NCBI GenBank assembly: GCA_027487815.1
Contig: JAIYCW010000081.1
Coordinates: 33,744-97,743 of the forward strand
Direction of reading: 5' to 3'
Source of the DNA: Burkholderiales bacterium
Lineage (GTDB): Bacteria; Pseudomonadota; Gammaproteobacteria; Burkholderiales; Burkholderiaceae_E
DNA: 64,000 nt
Positions 8,498-16,542 of this stretch are shown here, piece after piece. Below the pieces are notes generated by a model. It ran no database searches. It had not been told where the DNA came from and saw only the letters and a list, made by a program, of their open reading frames with translations. Numbering within the stretch: the first letter of the stretch is position 1; every line of letters begins with the position of its first letter. Made by a program: the position numbers and the translations under genes.

Positions 8498-8515
8498 TTG
8501 AGACAAGCGTCTCAA
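8498..8515. promoter_or_regulatory. palindromic operator candidate for the TetR regulator
   Basis: TTGAGAC-AAGC-GTCTCAA is a perfect inverted repeat with seven-base arms and a four-base centre. It sits in the 254-bp gap between the divergent TetR gene and the hydrolase gene, 34 bp upstream of the TetR start. TetR dimers typically bind 15-20 bp palindromes of this form. The remaining gap holds AT-rich tracts (about 8516-8560) but no promoter that I can define well. Confidence 0.6.
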
Positions 8516-8718
8516 ATCCAAAAATCCAGGTCAGTTCAGATTTTTTTCCCTGGCCTCAAGAAAGAAGTGTAGTTCAAGCGTAAATCACTGGTTCGTAAAA
8601 ACATATCAGCTTTAGGTCATCGATCTTGAATCGAACGCCTCACAAGAGGCCCAAAGCTGGCGAGGAGACAGATTGAGCAACACCGGCTTTGCGCTCGGTG
8701 GCGCCTGAGGCATATCGC

Positions 8719-9525
8719 ATGCATCACGCCCCGAAGACCCAGTTTATCGAGCGACTCGCTGTCGAAGATGAAGGCAGCGGCGACGCCGTGCTGTTCATCC
8801 ACGGCTTGGGTGGAAGCAGCAACACCTTCACTCCTTTGCTTCAGGCTGATGGCCCTTTCCAACGCTACAGATGCGTGCGCATTGATTTGCCAGGATCGGG
8901 GCGCAGCGGCCGGGTGGAAGGTACGATTGATTTGGCAAGGTATTTGCAGGGGGTCAAAGCGGTCTGTGCCACGCTCGGCATCATGCGCTCGCATATTGTT
9001 GCGCATTCCATGGGCACAATCGTTGCGCAGCATTTGGCCGCACAAGAGCCCAAGCTGGTACGAAGCCTTGCCCTGTTTGGCCCATTGTTTTGCCCCACCG
9101 AGGCGGCCCGGGTTCAATTGCGCGCCCGCGCGGAAAAGGCCCGCAACGAAGGCACTTTGGGTATCGCCGAAATTGCCCAGGCCCTTTCGCAGGGCGCTGT
9201 TTCCGCCAAAACCAAACGTAACGCTCCCACCGCGGTTGCTTACGTCCGTGAAAGTTTGATGCGCCAGCGCTCCGAGCTCTACGCAGCCAGTTGCGAAGCC
9301 CTGGCCGAAATGCAATCGGTGGATCCTGCAAAGATTATCTGTCCGACGCTGCTCGTCACTGGTGATGAAGACACCGTGGCCCCTCCTCAGGCAGTACGCG
9401 GTATGCACAACAAAATTGCAAATAGCGCCACCCATGTGGTGTTCGGTTGTGGTCACTGGACACCTATCGAGCAGCCCCATGAATGCGCGCAGTTGCTGCG
9501 CTCCTTTTATATGCAGAGGATGTGA
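8719..9525 (+). CDS. alpha/beta-hydrolase fold enzyme
   Basis: Start ATG 8719 follows GAGG by eight bases; an in-frame TTG at 8689 is less likely. The 268-residue product has an oxyanion-loop motif FIHGLGGSS (26-34), nucleophile Ser97 in AHSMG, an acidic residue in TGDEDTVAPP and the catalytic histidine in GCGHWTPIEQP near the end. It resembles ester or lactone hydrolases of the 3-oxoadipate enol-lactonase type, but the substrate cannot be read from the sequence. It is the first gene of locus 1 and ends two bases before the first amidohydrolase, indicating a common transcript. Confidence 0.85.
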   Translation: MHHAPKTQFIERLAVEDEGSGDAVLFIHGLGGSSNTFTPLLQADGPFQRYRCVRIDLPGSGRSGRVEGTIDLARYLQGVKAVCATLGIMRSHIVAHSMGTIVAQHLAAQEPKLVRSLALFGPLFCPTEAARVQLRARAEKARNEGTLGIAEIAQALSQGAVSAKTKRNAPTAVAYVRESLMRQRSELYAASCEALAEMQSVDPAKIICPTLLVTGDEDTVAPPQAVRGMHNKIANSATHVVFGCGHWTPIEQPHECAQLLRSFYMQRM

Positions 9526-9527
9526 TC

Positions 9528-10823
9528 ATGGCCCATACCCTGTTTACCAATGTCCGCATCATCGACGGTACCGGTGCCGCGCCTTTTACCGGCGAAGTCC
9601 TGGTGCAGGGCAACCGAATCCTGAAGGTAGCCAAAGGCGCGCGCGCTTTGCCCACCACCGGCACCACCGTTGTGGATGCTGCTGGCGCCACCCTGATGCC
9701 GGGCATGGTCGAGGCCCACACCCATTTTTCGTGGAATGATCAGCCCAGTCTCGGGTCGATCCAGCGCATGCCACCTGAGGAGCACATCCTGTGGTGCGCG
9801 CATGTGGCTGAGCGTTACCTCCAGCATGGCTGGACCTCATGTGTAGGCGCTGCTACCGCCAAACCCAGGCTGGATGTCGTGATCCGCAACGCGATTCAAA
9901 GCGGGCAGATTCCAGGCCCTCGCTATCTTGCAGCCAGCCAGGAAATCACCGTGCCCGGGGGCTTGGGCGATGAAACTTTGCCCCATTTGCCGTTTGAGGA
10001 GTTCAGCTTTGGCGCTGTGGTCAATGGTGCCGAGGAAATGCGCAAGGTATGCCGCATGTTCCTTAAATATGGCGTGGACCATCTCAAACTGAACTTGTCG
10101 GGTGAATACATTGCAGGCTTGCCTGCCGAGTTTTCTCCCATGACCGACCGCGAAGTGCAGGTGGCCGTGGAAGAAGCCCGCCTGCGCAACAAGCGACTCG
10201 CAGCGCACGCCCGCTCTGCACTTTCAGTCAAGCAGTGCGTGCGCCATGGCATTGAGCTCGTGTACCACGCGAGCTTCATCGATGAAGAAGGCCTCGACAT
10301 GCTTGAGGCCAACAAGGACAAGCATTTTGTAGCGCCCGGATTGGGCTGGCTAGTCAACACCTCACATCACGCCTCCGCCTGGGGCATTACGCCCGATATT
10401 GCCAAATCTATGGGCTATCACCGCGAACTTGAAATCGCAATTGAGGGCCTTCGCAAAATGCATAAGCGCGGCATCCGTATTCTGCCCGGTGGCGACTATG
10501 GGTTTGCCTGGATGCCACACGGCAACAATGCCAAAGATCTTGAATACTTTGTGAAGTACCTCGGCTTCACACCGATGCAGGCCATCGTCAGCGCCACCCA
10601 ATTTGGGGGCCAGATCATGATGATGGAAAACGAGCTGGGCCTGATCAAGGAAGGCTATCTCACAGACATCCTTCTCGTAGATGGTGATCCGCTTGCCAAT
10701 ATCGCTTTGCTACAGGATCAAAAACGCATTCTTGCCGTAATGAAGGATGGCAAGTTCTATAAAGAGCCCGAAATTTCTTCGGCCCGCAGCCTGGTAGGTA
10801 TGCACTCGATGAGTGCCGCATGA
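9528..10823 (+). CDS. metal-dependent amidohydrolase, copy 1 (imidazolonepropionase/prolidase-like)
   Basis: The ATG at 9528 is preceded by AGAGGATGTG and starts two bases after the hydrolase stop. The 431-residue protein is a TIM-barrel amidohydrolase: N-terminal beta-sandwich, metal ligands His64 and His66 in EAHTHF, a candidate carbamylated lysine in HLKLNLSG, further histidines in AAHARSA and VYHASF, and the catalytic aspartate in LPGGDYGF. This set acts on cyclic amides and related C-N bonds. It is a close tandem paralogue of the next gene, identical through most of IIDGTGAAPF and TSCVGAATAKPRLDV. No signal peptide is visible, so the enzyme is cytoplasmic and would act after import by the following ABC system. 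Confidence 0.85.
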   Translation: MAHTLFTNVRIIDGTGAAPFTGEVLVQGNRILKVAKGARALPTTGTTVVDAAGATLMPGMVEAHTHFSWNDQPSLGSIQRMPPEEHILWCAHVAERYLQHGWTSCVGAATAKPRLDVVIRNAIQSGQIPGPRYLAASQEITVPGGLGDETLPHLPFEEFSFGAVVNGAEEMRKVCRMFLKYGVDHLKLNLSGEYIAGLPAEFSPMTDREVQVAVEEARLRNKRLAAHARSALSVKQCVRHGIELVYHASFIDEEGLDMLEANKDKHFVAPGLGWLVNTSHHASAWGITPDIAKSMGYHRELEIAIEGLRKMHKRGIRILPGGDYGFAWMPHGNNAKDLEYFVKYLGFTPMQAIVSATQFGGQIMMMENELGLIKEGYLTDILLVDGDPLANIALLQDQKRILAVMKDGKFYKEPEISSARSLVGMHSMSAA

Positions 10824-10854
10824 ATCCGCTACCCGCTATCCCTAGGAGAACATC

Positions 10855-12165
10855 ATGACCGCGATTTTGTTCACCAATGTGCGCATCATAGATGGCACCG
10901 GCGCTGCGCCGTTTGCGGGCGAGATGCTGGTGCAAGGCAACCGCATCACCCAGATCGAGCGAGGCGCGCGGCGAATCAATGTGCAGGGCGCGACCACGAT
11001 TGATGGTGCTGGAGCTACGCTGATGCCGGGCATGGTCGAAGCGCACACCCATTTTGCCTGGAATAATGCCGCCACTTTGGATGGCATTCAGGTGATGCCG
11101 ACCGAAGAGCATGTGCTGTGGACTGCAGGCGTTGCCAAGCTTTACCTGGATCACGGCTGGACCTCATGCGTGGGCGCAGCAACTGCCAAGCCCCGCCTGG
11201 ATGTGGTGGTGCGCAATGCCATCAATGAAGGGCTGATCAAAGGGCCGCGCTATCTTGCAGCGAGCCAGGAAATTACCGTGGCAGGCACCCTGGGCGACGA
11301 CATGCTGCCGCACCTGCCCTACCCTGAATTCAGCTTCGGCCAAGTAGTGAGTGGCCCGGAAGAAATGCGCAAATGTGTGCGCATGTTCTTGAAGTATGGC
11401 GTCGACAGCATCAAGCTCAATTTGTCGGGTGACAACTTCGTGGCTGGCGCCGATGCCAAAACCACCTGGATGAGCGATGAAGAAGTCGCGATTGCCGTCA
11501 AGGAAACTCATCTGCGCGGCAAGAAGGTGACTGTGCACGCCCGCTCCTGCGAATCGATCAAGCAGGCGCTGCGCCACAACTGCGACAACATCTATCACAC
11601 CAGCTACACCGATGAAGAAGCGCTTGACATGCTCGAGGCTCACAAGCACCGCATCTTCACCGCCCCGGGATTGTCGGTGATCGTCAAGCTGCTTTATGAA
11701 GGCGATCAAGTTGGCATCTCGCATCAAAAGGCCATAGCGATGGGCTATGCCGAAGAGCTCGAAGCTGCAGAAAAAAGTCTGCGCGCAATGCACAAGCGCG
11801 GTGTGCGAATCTTGCCGGGTGGAGACTACGGATTTGCCTGGGCCAAGCATGGTGAAAATGCGACCGACCTCCAGTATCTGGTGAAGTATGCCGGCATGAC
11901 ACCGATGGAAGCATTGGTCTCGGCCACGCAATGGGGTGGTCAAATGATGCAGGCCGGGCTGCCAGCCAATCATCAGCTGGGCATGCTCCAGGCAGGCTAT
12001 CTCGCCGACTGCCTGTTGGTGGATGGCGATCCGTTGGCTGATCTCTCGATCCTGCAACACAAGAAGAATCTGCTGGCCATCATGAAAGATGGTGTGTTCC
12101 ACAAGGCCCCTGAGCTTCGCGGCAACGCCGGGCGCACACGCTGGTCGCTGGGAGCTGCGGCCTGA
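10855..12165 (+). CDS. metal-dependent amidohydrolase, copy 2
   Basis: 436 residues, start ATG 10855 after AGGAGAACATC. It keeps the same metal and catalytic residues as copy 1 (His64, His66, the SIKLNLSG lysine, VHARS, IYHTSY and PGGDYGF), so both copies look active. Differences cluster around FVAGADAKTTW and VIVKLLYEGDQ, loops that in this fold line the substrate pocket, suggesting related but non-identical substrates or subunits of one heteromer. It lies 31 bp after copy 1 and 14 bp before the permease gene. Confidence 0.85.
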   Translation: MTAILFTNVRIIDGTGAAPFAGEMLVQGNRITQIERGARRINVQGATTIDGAGATLMPGMVEAHTHFAWNNAATLDGIQVMPTEEHVLWTAGVAKLYLDHGWTSCVGAATAKPRLDVVVRNAINEGLIKGPRYLAASQEITVAGTLGDDMLPHLPYPEFSFGQVVSGPEEMRKCVRMFLKYGVDSIKLNLSGDNFVAGADAKTTWMSDEEVAIAVKETHLRGKKVTVHARSCESIKQALRHNCDNIYHTSYTDEEALDMLEAHKHRIFTAPGLSVIVKLLYEGDQVGISHQKAIAMGYAEELEAAEKSLRAMHKRGVRILPGGDYGFAWAKHGENATDLQYLVKYAGMTPMEALVSATQWGGQMMQAGLPANHQLGMLQAGYLADCLLVDGDPLADLSILQHKKNLLAIMKDGVFHKAPELRGNAGRTRWSLGAAA

Positions 12166-12179
12166 AAGCCCCCCTCAAT

Positions 12180-13187
12180 ATGGCGAGCATTGATCTGCAA
12201 AACAAAACTGATACGCCGGCGCTGCCCCGGGCCTGGATCCCTTATGGATTGCGGCCCTGGCAGGCGCTGCTTTGGGTGATTGGCCTGAGCGTGCTGGGAG
12301 TTTTTATCATTTGGGCACTTGCCTCCAACGCACGCCTGTTCTTCACGACTCTTCTGAATAGCCTCACTCTTGCTGGGCTCTATTTCCTGGTGGCCAGTGG
12401 CTTCACATTGGTGTTCGGCTTGATGCGCAACGTCAATCTTGCCCACGGCTCGCTGTATCTTTTGGGGGCGTACTGCGGCTGGGTGGCTGGTGAGCACACA
12501 GGCTCCTGGACGATTGCTGTCATTGTCGGGTTTTTGGTCGCGGCGCTTACCGGGCTGTTGCTACAGCTCTTGGTGTTTCGCTTTATGCAAGGCCAGGACT
12601 TGCGCCAAACCCTGGTCACCATCGGCATATCGATTGTGATTGCAGACATCATGCTGTGGATCTGGGGCGCAGAAATCTATACTTTTTCCCCGCCGCGCTG
12701 GATGTTTGGATCTGTTGCCTTGCCACTGGTTGAGGCTTATCCCACCTATCGGCTATTGCTGATGGTGGGTGCGATATCAATTGGCCTATTGCTGTGGTTG
12801 TTTCTGGCACGTACCCGCATCGGCATGATGATTCGCGCTGGAGTGGATGATCGCGCAATGCTCGCCGCGGCTGGCGTGAATGTGCAACTTGTATTTGCCA
12901 TCACATTCGCCGTGGGGGCGGGACTTGCGGGCCTTGGAGGCGTGATTGGCGGCTCGGCTTTGTCGATTTCTCCCGGAGAAGACACGCGCTACCTGCTGGC
13001 TTCACTCATGGTGGTGATTGTGGGTGGCATGGGCAGTGTGCCAGGCGCTGCGATTGGCGCAATATTGATTGCCACGGCCGAGCAATACGGGCAGGCCTAT
13101 GCGCCCACCTACGGCATTGTGTTTACCTTTGTGATTATGGCCGCTGCCCTGGCCTTCAGGCCTCAGGGCCTGCTCGGAAGAAAGTAA
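12180..13187 (+). CDS. branched-chain-type ABC transporter permease (LivH family)
   Basis: 335 residues with eight or more hydrophobic spans. Family marks are the early GLYFLVASGFTLVFGLMRNVNLAHGSLYLLGAY region (about 62-95, given in two parts: ASGFTLVFGLMRNVN and LAHGSLYLLGAY) and the C-terminal GGMGSVPGAAIGA coupling segment. It forms the inner-membrane channel with the next gene product. The N terminus carries about 35 polar residues before the first span. The start ATG 12180 lacks a clear ribosome site but follows the amidohydrolase by 14 bp, consistent with coupled translation. Confidence 0.9.
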   Translation: MASIDLQNKTDTPALPRAWIPYGLRPWQALLWVIGLSVLGVFIIWALASNARLFFTTLLNSLTLAGLYFLVASGFTLVFGLMRNVNLAHGSLYLLGAYCGWVAGEHTGSWTIAVIVGFLVAALTGLLLQLLVFRFMQGQDLRQTLVTIGISIVIADIMLWIWGAEIYTFSPPRWMFGSVALPLVEAYPTYRLLLMVGAISIGLLLWLFLARTRIGMMIRAGVDDRAMLAAAGVNVQLVFAITFAVGAGLAGLGGVIGGSALSISPGEDTRYLLASLMVVIVGGMGSVPGAAIGAILIATAEQYGQAYAPTYGIVFTFVIMAAALAFRPQGLLGRK

Positions 13188-13191
13188 GCGC

Positions 13192-14343
13192 ATGGCAGGC
13201 TCCCAATGGCGTAGCGCCATGAACTCTGGATCAGCGGCCCGCGCGCGAATGATGATTTCGCATCGGGCACAAGCTTTTGCTGACGCCAAGCAAAGTCCAG
13301 CCCCCGTCAGCACAGACGGCCTGCCGGACTACAGCGACCAGGATGCGCCTGGGTGGCTGAAGTGGATGTGGCAGCGCGTCGGCGCCCGGCATGTACTGAT
13401 TCTTCTGGCCCTGATCATTTACCCGTTTGTGGCCAGCCCGTTTTTCACCTTTCAGGTCGCTGCCCAGTCGCTCGTGCTGGGCATCATCGCCTTGTCGCTC
13501 ACCTTCCTTGGAGGCTATGGCGGCATGGTGTCGCTCGCGCAATGGACTATTGCCGGAGCTGCGGGCTATGCGGTCAGCATCTTTGGCTTCAGCTCGGTGG
13601 GCGAAATCAGTTTGAACTGGCCTTGGTGGCTGGCGGTCATCCTTGCTATCAGCATCGCGACGCTGTTTGGCACCCTGATTGGCTGGCTCGCGGTGCGCAC
13701 CGAGGGCATCTACACCATCATGATCACACTCGCGGTTGGCGTAGCGTTCTACTACCTTACCTTGCAAAACCACACGATTTTTCACGGCTTTCAGGGCTTT
13801 TCGAAAGTGGCCGCGCCGAAGTTCTGGGGTGTGGATTGGCAATCACCCGTGCCGTTCTATTTCATGTCATTGGTGTTTTCTCTGGCTGCCTATTTCTGGG
13901 TCAAGTACCTGATCCGCAGCCCTTATGGGATTGCCCTGCAGGGGGTGCGCGATAACCCTCGTCGTATGAACTCTCTGGGATTTAATGTAAGCGCCATTCG
14001 TGTGATGGCCTATGTGATCGCTTCGTTTTTGGCTGGCGTGGGAGGTGTGTTGATCACCTGGTACAACAGCCTGATCACGCCCAGCACCATCAATACCGGG
14101 CCGATGATTGCGGTGCTGATCATCGCTGTGATGGGTGGCATGAGCCATCCGATTGGGGCATTTATTGGCGCTTTGATTTATGTGTTGCTACAAAATTTCG
14201 CCATTGATCTGGTGGATCGCGAACGATTCAACCTGGTGATTGGCGGCGTGTTTCTTGCCATCGTGTTGTTCTCCCCCGATGGCTTGATTGGGATCTGGAA
14301 GAAGCTGCGTGCGCGCTTTACGCAGCCTCCCCAGCGGTGGTAG
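13192..14343 (+). CDS. branched-chain-type ABC transporter permease (LivM family)
   Basis: 383 residues with multiple membrane spans beginning near residue 65. Characteristic segments are LSLTFLGGYGGMVSLAQ (about 100-116), SPYGIALQGVRDNPRRMNSLG (240-260, split here by family rule) and GGMSHPIGAFIGA near 320. It pairs with the LivH-type permease four bases upstream. A polar N-terminal extension of about 60 residues precedes the first span. A GGAAGAAAG-like ribosome site lies before the ATG at 13192. Confidence 0.9.
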   Translation: MAGSQWRSAMNSGSAARARMMISHRAQAFADAKQSPAPVSTDGLPDYSDQDAPGWLKWMWQRVGARHVLILLALIIYPFVASPFFTFQVAAQSLVLGIIALSLTFLGGYGGMVSLAQWTIAGAAGYAVSIFGFSSVGEISLNWPWWLAVILAISIATLFGTLIGWLAVRTEGIYTIMITLAVGVAFYYLTLQNHTIFHGFQGFSKVAAPKFWGVDWQSPVPFYFMSLVFSLAAYFWVKYLIRSPYGIALQGVRDNPRRMNSLGFNVSAIRVMAYVIASFLAGVGGVLITWYNSLITPSTINTGPMIAVLIIAVMGGMSHPIGAFIGALIYVLLQNFAIDLVDRERFNLVIGGVFLAIVLFSPDGLIGIWKKLRARFTQPPQRW

Positions 14344-14412
14344 GAGATCGTTGATGGTTGATGTGTTTTTTGATCCATTGTTCATTGGTTAAAACTCTAA
14401 AGGAGGAGCTCT

Positions 14413-15678
14413 ATGGAACCTATCAAACGTGTGTTTAGCAAGTCGGCATTGGCCAGCGCAGTTACCCTGGCCCTCGGGCTTGGTGCCAGCGCTGGTGTGA
14501 TGGCACAAGATGTCCTGAAGGTTGGCCTGTTGGCTACCCTTGAGGGGCCCTTCGCAGCAGGCGGCGCAGATGGCATGCGCGGCGCTGAGCTCGCGCTCAA
14601 GCAGCGCAACGGCATGGCCGGTGGCAAGAAGATTGAGTTCGTCAAAGGCTCATCCAATGCCAATCCTGATGTGGCTGTGAATGCCACTCGCAAGCTGGTG
14701 GAGCAGGACAAAGTACAGATCATGATCGGGCCGCTATCGGGCGGCGAAGGCATTGCGGTCAAGAACTATTCCAAATCGCAGCCTGGCATTACGTTTATCA
14801 ATGGCTCGTCTGGCGCACAGGGCACAACCCTGGTGGATCCATCGCCCAATTTTTTCCGCTTCAACACCGAGGGTGCGCAGTGGATGGTGGGCTTGGGTGA
14901 CTATGCCTTCAAGGACAAGGGCTACAAGCGGATGGCCCTCATTTCCGAGGACTACTCCTTCCCCTATTCGCAGGTGCAAGGCTTCATGGCCGGCTTTTGT
15001 AAAGCCGGTGGCAAGATGGTAGACAAGGTCTGGGTGCCGCTCGGTACCAAGGACTATGCCTCGGCGATTGCCAAGCTGCCACGCGATGTGGATGCCTTGC
15101 TGGTGGTGCTGGGCGGTTCGGATGCGGTGAACTTTCTGACCCAGTATGAGCAGGCTGGTGGCAACAAGCCCATCATCGGCGGCACCATCACTGTGGACCA
15201 AACCGTGCTGAGCTTCCGTGGTCGTCGTCCTGAAGCGATTGTGGGCACCCCCACAGCCGGCCCAATGGCTGACTCACTCGACACCCCCGAGTGGAAAGCC
15301 TTTGTGAATGACTACAAAGCCACTTTCAAGGATGGTTTTCCCACACCTTCGCTGTTTGCTTTCCTCTATTACATCAACACCAAGGCAGCCCTGGATGCCC
15401 TGGATGCTGTGAAAGGCGATTTGTCAAACAATCAGGCGGCCTATCGTGCTGCACTGGCCCGCAACGTGGTGAAAACACCGGTGGGTGATTACACCGTGGA
15501 TAGCAACCGCAATGCGATTGGTCCTAACTTCATCACTGAAGTGGCCAAGGGGCCTGACGGCAAGTTCTTCAACAAGGTGGTTCGTAAAGTCGACAAAGTG
15601 GATCAGACCCTGAATCTCGGCAAGGCCGAATTCGACAAGATGGGCTTGGGCACACGCGACAATCCTGACTGCAAATAA
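14413..15678 (+). CDS. ABC transporter periplasmic substrate-binding protein (LivK/type I fold)
   Basis: 421 residues, led by the strongest ribosome site of the locus (AAAGGAGGAGC). The signal peptide covers residues 1-31, with cleavage after VMA before QDVLKVG. The type I periplasmic-binding fold is shown by LKVGLLATLEGPFAAGGADG, NPDVAVNATRKLVEQDKV and MIGPLSGGEG. The ligand is unknown; the neighbouring amidohydrolases suggest a cyclic amide or aromatic N-compound rather than a simple branched-chain amino acid. A 69-bp gap separates it from the permease gene, with repeated GTTGATG but no clear promoter. Confidence 0.88.
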   Translation: MEPIKRVFSKSALASAVTLALGLGASAGVMAQDVLKVGLLATLEGPFAAGGADGMRGAELALKQRNGMAGGKKIEFVKGSSNANPDVAVNATRKLVEQDKVQIMIGPLSGGEGIAVKNYSKSQPGITFINGSSGAQGTTLVDPSPNFFRFNTEGAQWMVGLGDYAFKDKGYKRMALISEDYSFPYSQVQGFMAGFCKAGGKMVDKVWVPLGTKDYASAIAKLPRDVDALLVVLGGSDAVNFLTQYEQAGGNKPIIGGTITVDQTVLSFRGRRPEAIVGTPTAGPMADSLDTPEWKAFVNDYKATFKDGFPTPSLFAFLYYINTKAALDALDAVKGDLSNNQAAYRAALARNVVKTPVGDYTVDSNRNAIGPNFITEVAKGPDGKFFNKVVRKVDKVDQTLNLGKAEFDKMGLGTRDNPDCK

Positions 15679-15708
15679 GCCATCACCACTCACCCGACCA
15701 CCACATTC

Positions 15709-16542
15709 ATGGCTTCCATCTCATCATTGCCAGTTTCGCGTGCCGCTTCCCGCCCTATGGCGTCGGCAAGCGCAGGTGCCAAGCGTTTTGAATTGGCCAC
15801 TGGCAATGCGCTCGAACTCTCGGGTTTAACCCGGGCGTTTGGTGCGCTCAAGGCAATTGATGATGTGAGCTTTGATGTGGCGGCCGGCGAGCGGCATGCG
15901 GTATTGGGTTCCAACGGAGCCGGCAAGACCACGTTGTTTAACGTGATCACCGGCGACTTTCCGGCCACCTCCGGCACGGTGCGCTTTTTTGGGGAAGACG
16001 TGACCACGCTCCCCCCCTACGAGCGTATCCGCCGGGGCTTGCGCCGGACCTATCAAATCTCGTTGCTCTTCAAGGAATTGAGCGTGCGGGATAACTTGTT
16101 TTTATCGGCGCGCGGTGTGGCCAACGGACGATTCAGCTTGATGCGAGCCAAGGCCTCGGAGCCAAGCCGCATCGCTACTGAAGAAGTCTTGGAACGCGTG
16201 CGCTTGAGCCATATCGCCAATGAGCTGGTGGGTAATCTGGCGCATGGCCAGCAACGCCAACTTGAAATTGGTATGGCACTGGCGGGCGCCCCACGGCTGA
16301 TCCTCTTTGATGAACCTGCGGCAGGCCTTTCCCCGGCCGAGCGCCGCGAACTGGTCGCTTTGTTGCAAAGTTTTCCAAAACATATGGGCTTTGTGATCAT
16401 TGAGCATGATCTGGATATTGCGCTGCGGGTGTCCGAACGCGTCACGATCATGCACAACGGCAAACTGCTCAAGCAAGGCACTCCGGAGCAGATTGAAAAT
16501 GATCCGCAGGTGCAAGCCATTTACATGGGCGAGAAACACTGA
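15709..16542 (+). CDS. ABC transporter ATP-binding protein (LivG family)
   Basis: 277 residues, cytoplasmic. Walker A is GSNGAGKTT (about 65-73), Walker B LILFDEPAAGLSP, and the signature is the AHGQQ variant usual in LivG proteins. Roughly 35 residues precede the ATPase core, so translation could begin later than the ATG at 15709. The last base of its stop is the first base of the next start (TGATGG), which couples the two ATPases. It energises the importer encoded by the preceding three genes. Confidence 0.9.
   Translation: MASISSLPVSRAASRPMASASAGAKRFELATGNALELSGLTRAFGALKAIDDVSFDVAAGERHAVLGSNGAGKTTLFNVITGDFPATSGTVRFFGEDVTTLPPYERIRRGLRRTYQISLLFKELSVRDNLFLSARGVANGRFSLMRAKASEPSRIATEEVLERVRLSHIANELVGNLAHGQQRQLEIGMALAGAPRLILFDEPAAGLSPAERRELVALLQSFPKHMGFVIIEHDLDIALRVSERVTIMHNGKLLKQGTPEQIENDPQVQAIYMGEKH

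Noticed and set aside
8617..9480. 287-codon open frame on the minus strand
   Set aside because: Antisense to the alpha/beta-hydrolase, whose catalytic residues and spacing are intact; composition typical of a shadow frame.
11164..12102. 312-codon open frame on the minus strand
   Set aside because: Antisense to amidohydrolase copy 2 and rich in His; no motif.
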